Assembly (NCBI GenBank): GCA_946803715.1
Contig: CAMPET010000034.1
Coordinates: forward strand, 258,768 to 290,006
Source of the DNA: Beroe ovata
Taxonomy: Eukaryota; Ctenophora; Nuda; Beroida; Beroidae
DNA length: 31,239 bases
Direction: 5' to 3'
The notes below the pieces were generated by a model. It did not search any database and was not told the origin of the DNA. It saw nothing but the letters and a program-made list of their open reading frames with translations. The position numbers and the translations under genes are program-made. How positions within the stretch are numbered: the stretch's first letter is position 1; each line of letters starts with the position of its first letter. This document shows positions 31,222-31,239 of this stretch, in pieces.

Positions 31222-31239
31222 ACACACACACACACACAC
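31222..31239. repeat. CA microsatellite at window edge
   Basis: CA run cut by the window end. Confidence 0.9.

Larger units (their letters stand above)
30578..31239. other. Right edge: upstream of known gene C exons
   Basis: Should be intron or 5' region of gene C. Apart from the TG tract I see only short frames: 37 codons on the plus strand from about 31027, and a hydrophobic 31-codon minus-strand frame across 31073-31168. Neither has further support. Confidence 0.4.

Noticed and set aside
1-31239. tRNA, rRNA, CRISPR or bacterial operon features
   Set aside because: No cloverleaf-compatible box A/B pair, rRNA core sequence, regularly spaced short repeats or ribosome-binding-site-led ORF series was seen; exon structure shows this is an animal genome.

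Overview
The window is eukaryotic, from an invertebrate animal. It is AT-rich, dense in TG/CA microsatellites, and its genes are broken by GT-AG introns. Two complete innexin genes (four-pass channel/gap-junction subunits) can be rebuilt exon by exon on the minus strand. Innexins of this form exclude vertebrates and plants. The tyrosine-cysteine-tryptophan-threonine-glutamine start of the extracellular-loop motif, extra loop cysteines, clustered innexins and modest introns suggest a ctenophore; cnidarian or lophotrochozoan origin is not excluded. That placement is inference.

Layout. 1-7.7 kb: no convincing gene. It holds two direct copies (about 1.35-1.4 kb) of one sequence, at 1011-2801 and 3215-4605. 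Copy 1 carries a 441-bp MITE-like insertion with 25-bp inverted ends and a TA target duplication. The region also has four promoter-like CCAAT/E-box modules and a tandem pair of perfect RFX X-box palindromes. An N lies four bases before copy 2, so a false (allelic) duplication must be considered. 7749-9593 (minus): innexin A, 6 exons, 437 codons, short introns. 9.6-15.25 kb: no recognised gene, a few weak exon candidates. 15255-23773 (minus): innexin B, 10 exons, 397 codons. Its introns are repeat-rich, including a 545-bp tandem array of over four copies beside the exon 8 donor and a tandem duplication of the exon 2 splice donor. 23.8-25.9 kb: no recognised gene. 25942-30577 (minus): gene C, at least five phase-compatible exons (about 209 codons seen) of an unrecognised protein, open at its 5' end. 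The last 660 bases are mostly TG repeat and unassigned sequence.

The two innexins share strand and neighbourhood but are old, divergent paralogues. B keeps the family hallmarks; A has lost the tryptophans of both diagnostic motifs. Only one intron position is clearly shared. Both proteins would sit in the plasma membrane, each with six extracellular-loop cysteines and at least one N-glycosylation sequon, and could form hexameric or octameric channels alone or together. Nothing in the sequence links gene C to them functionally.
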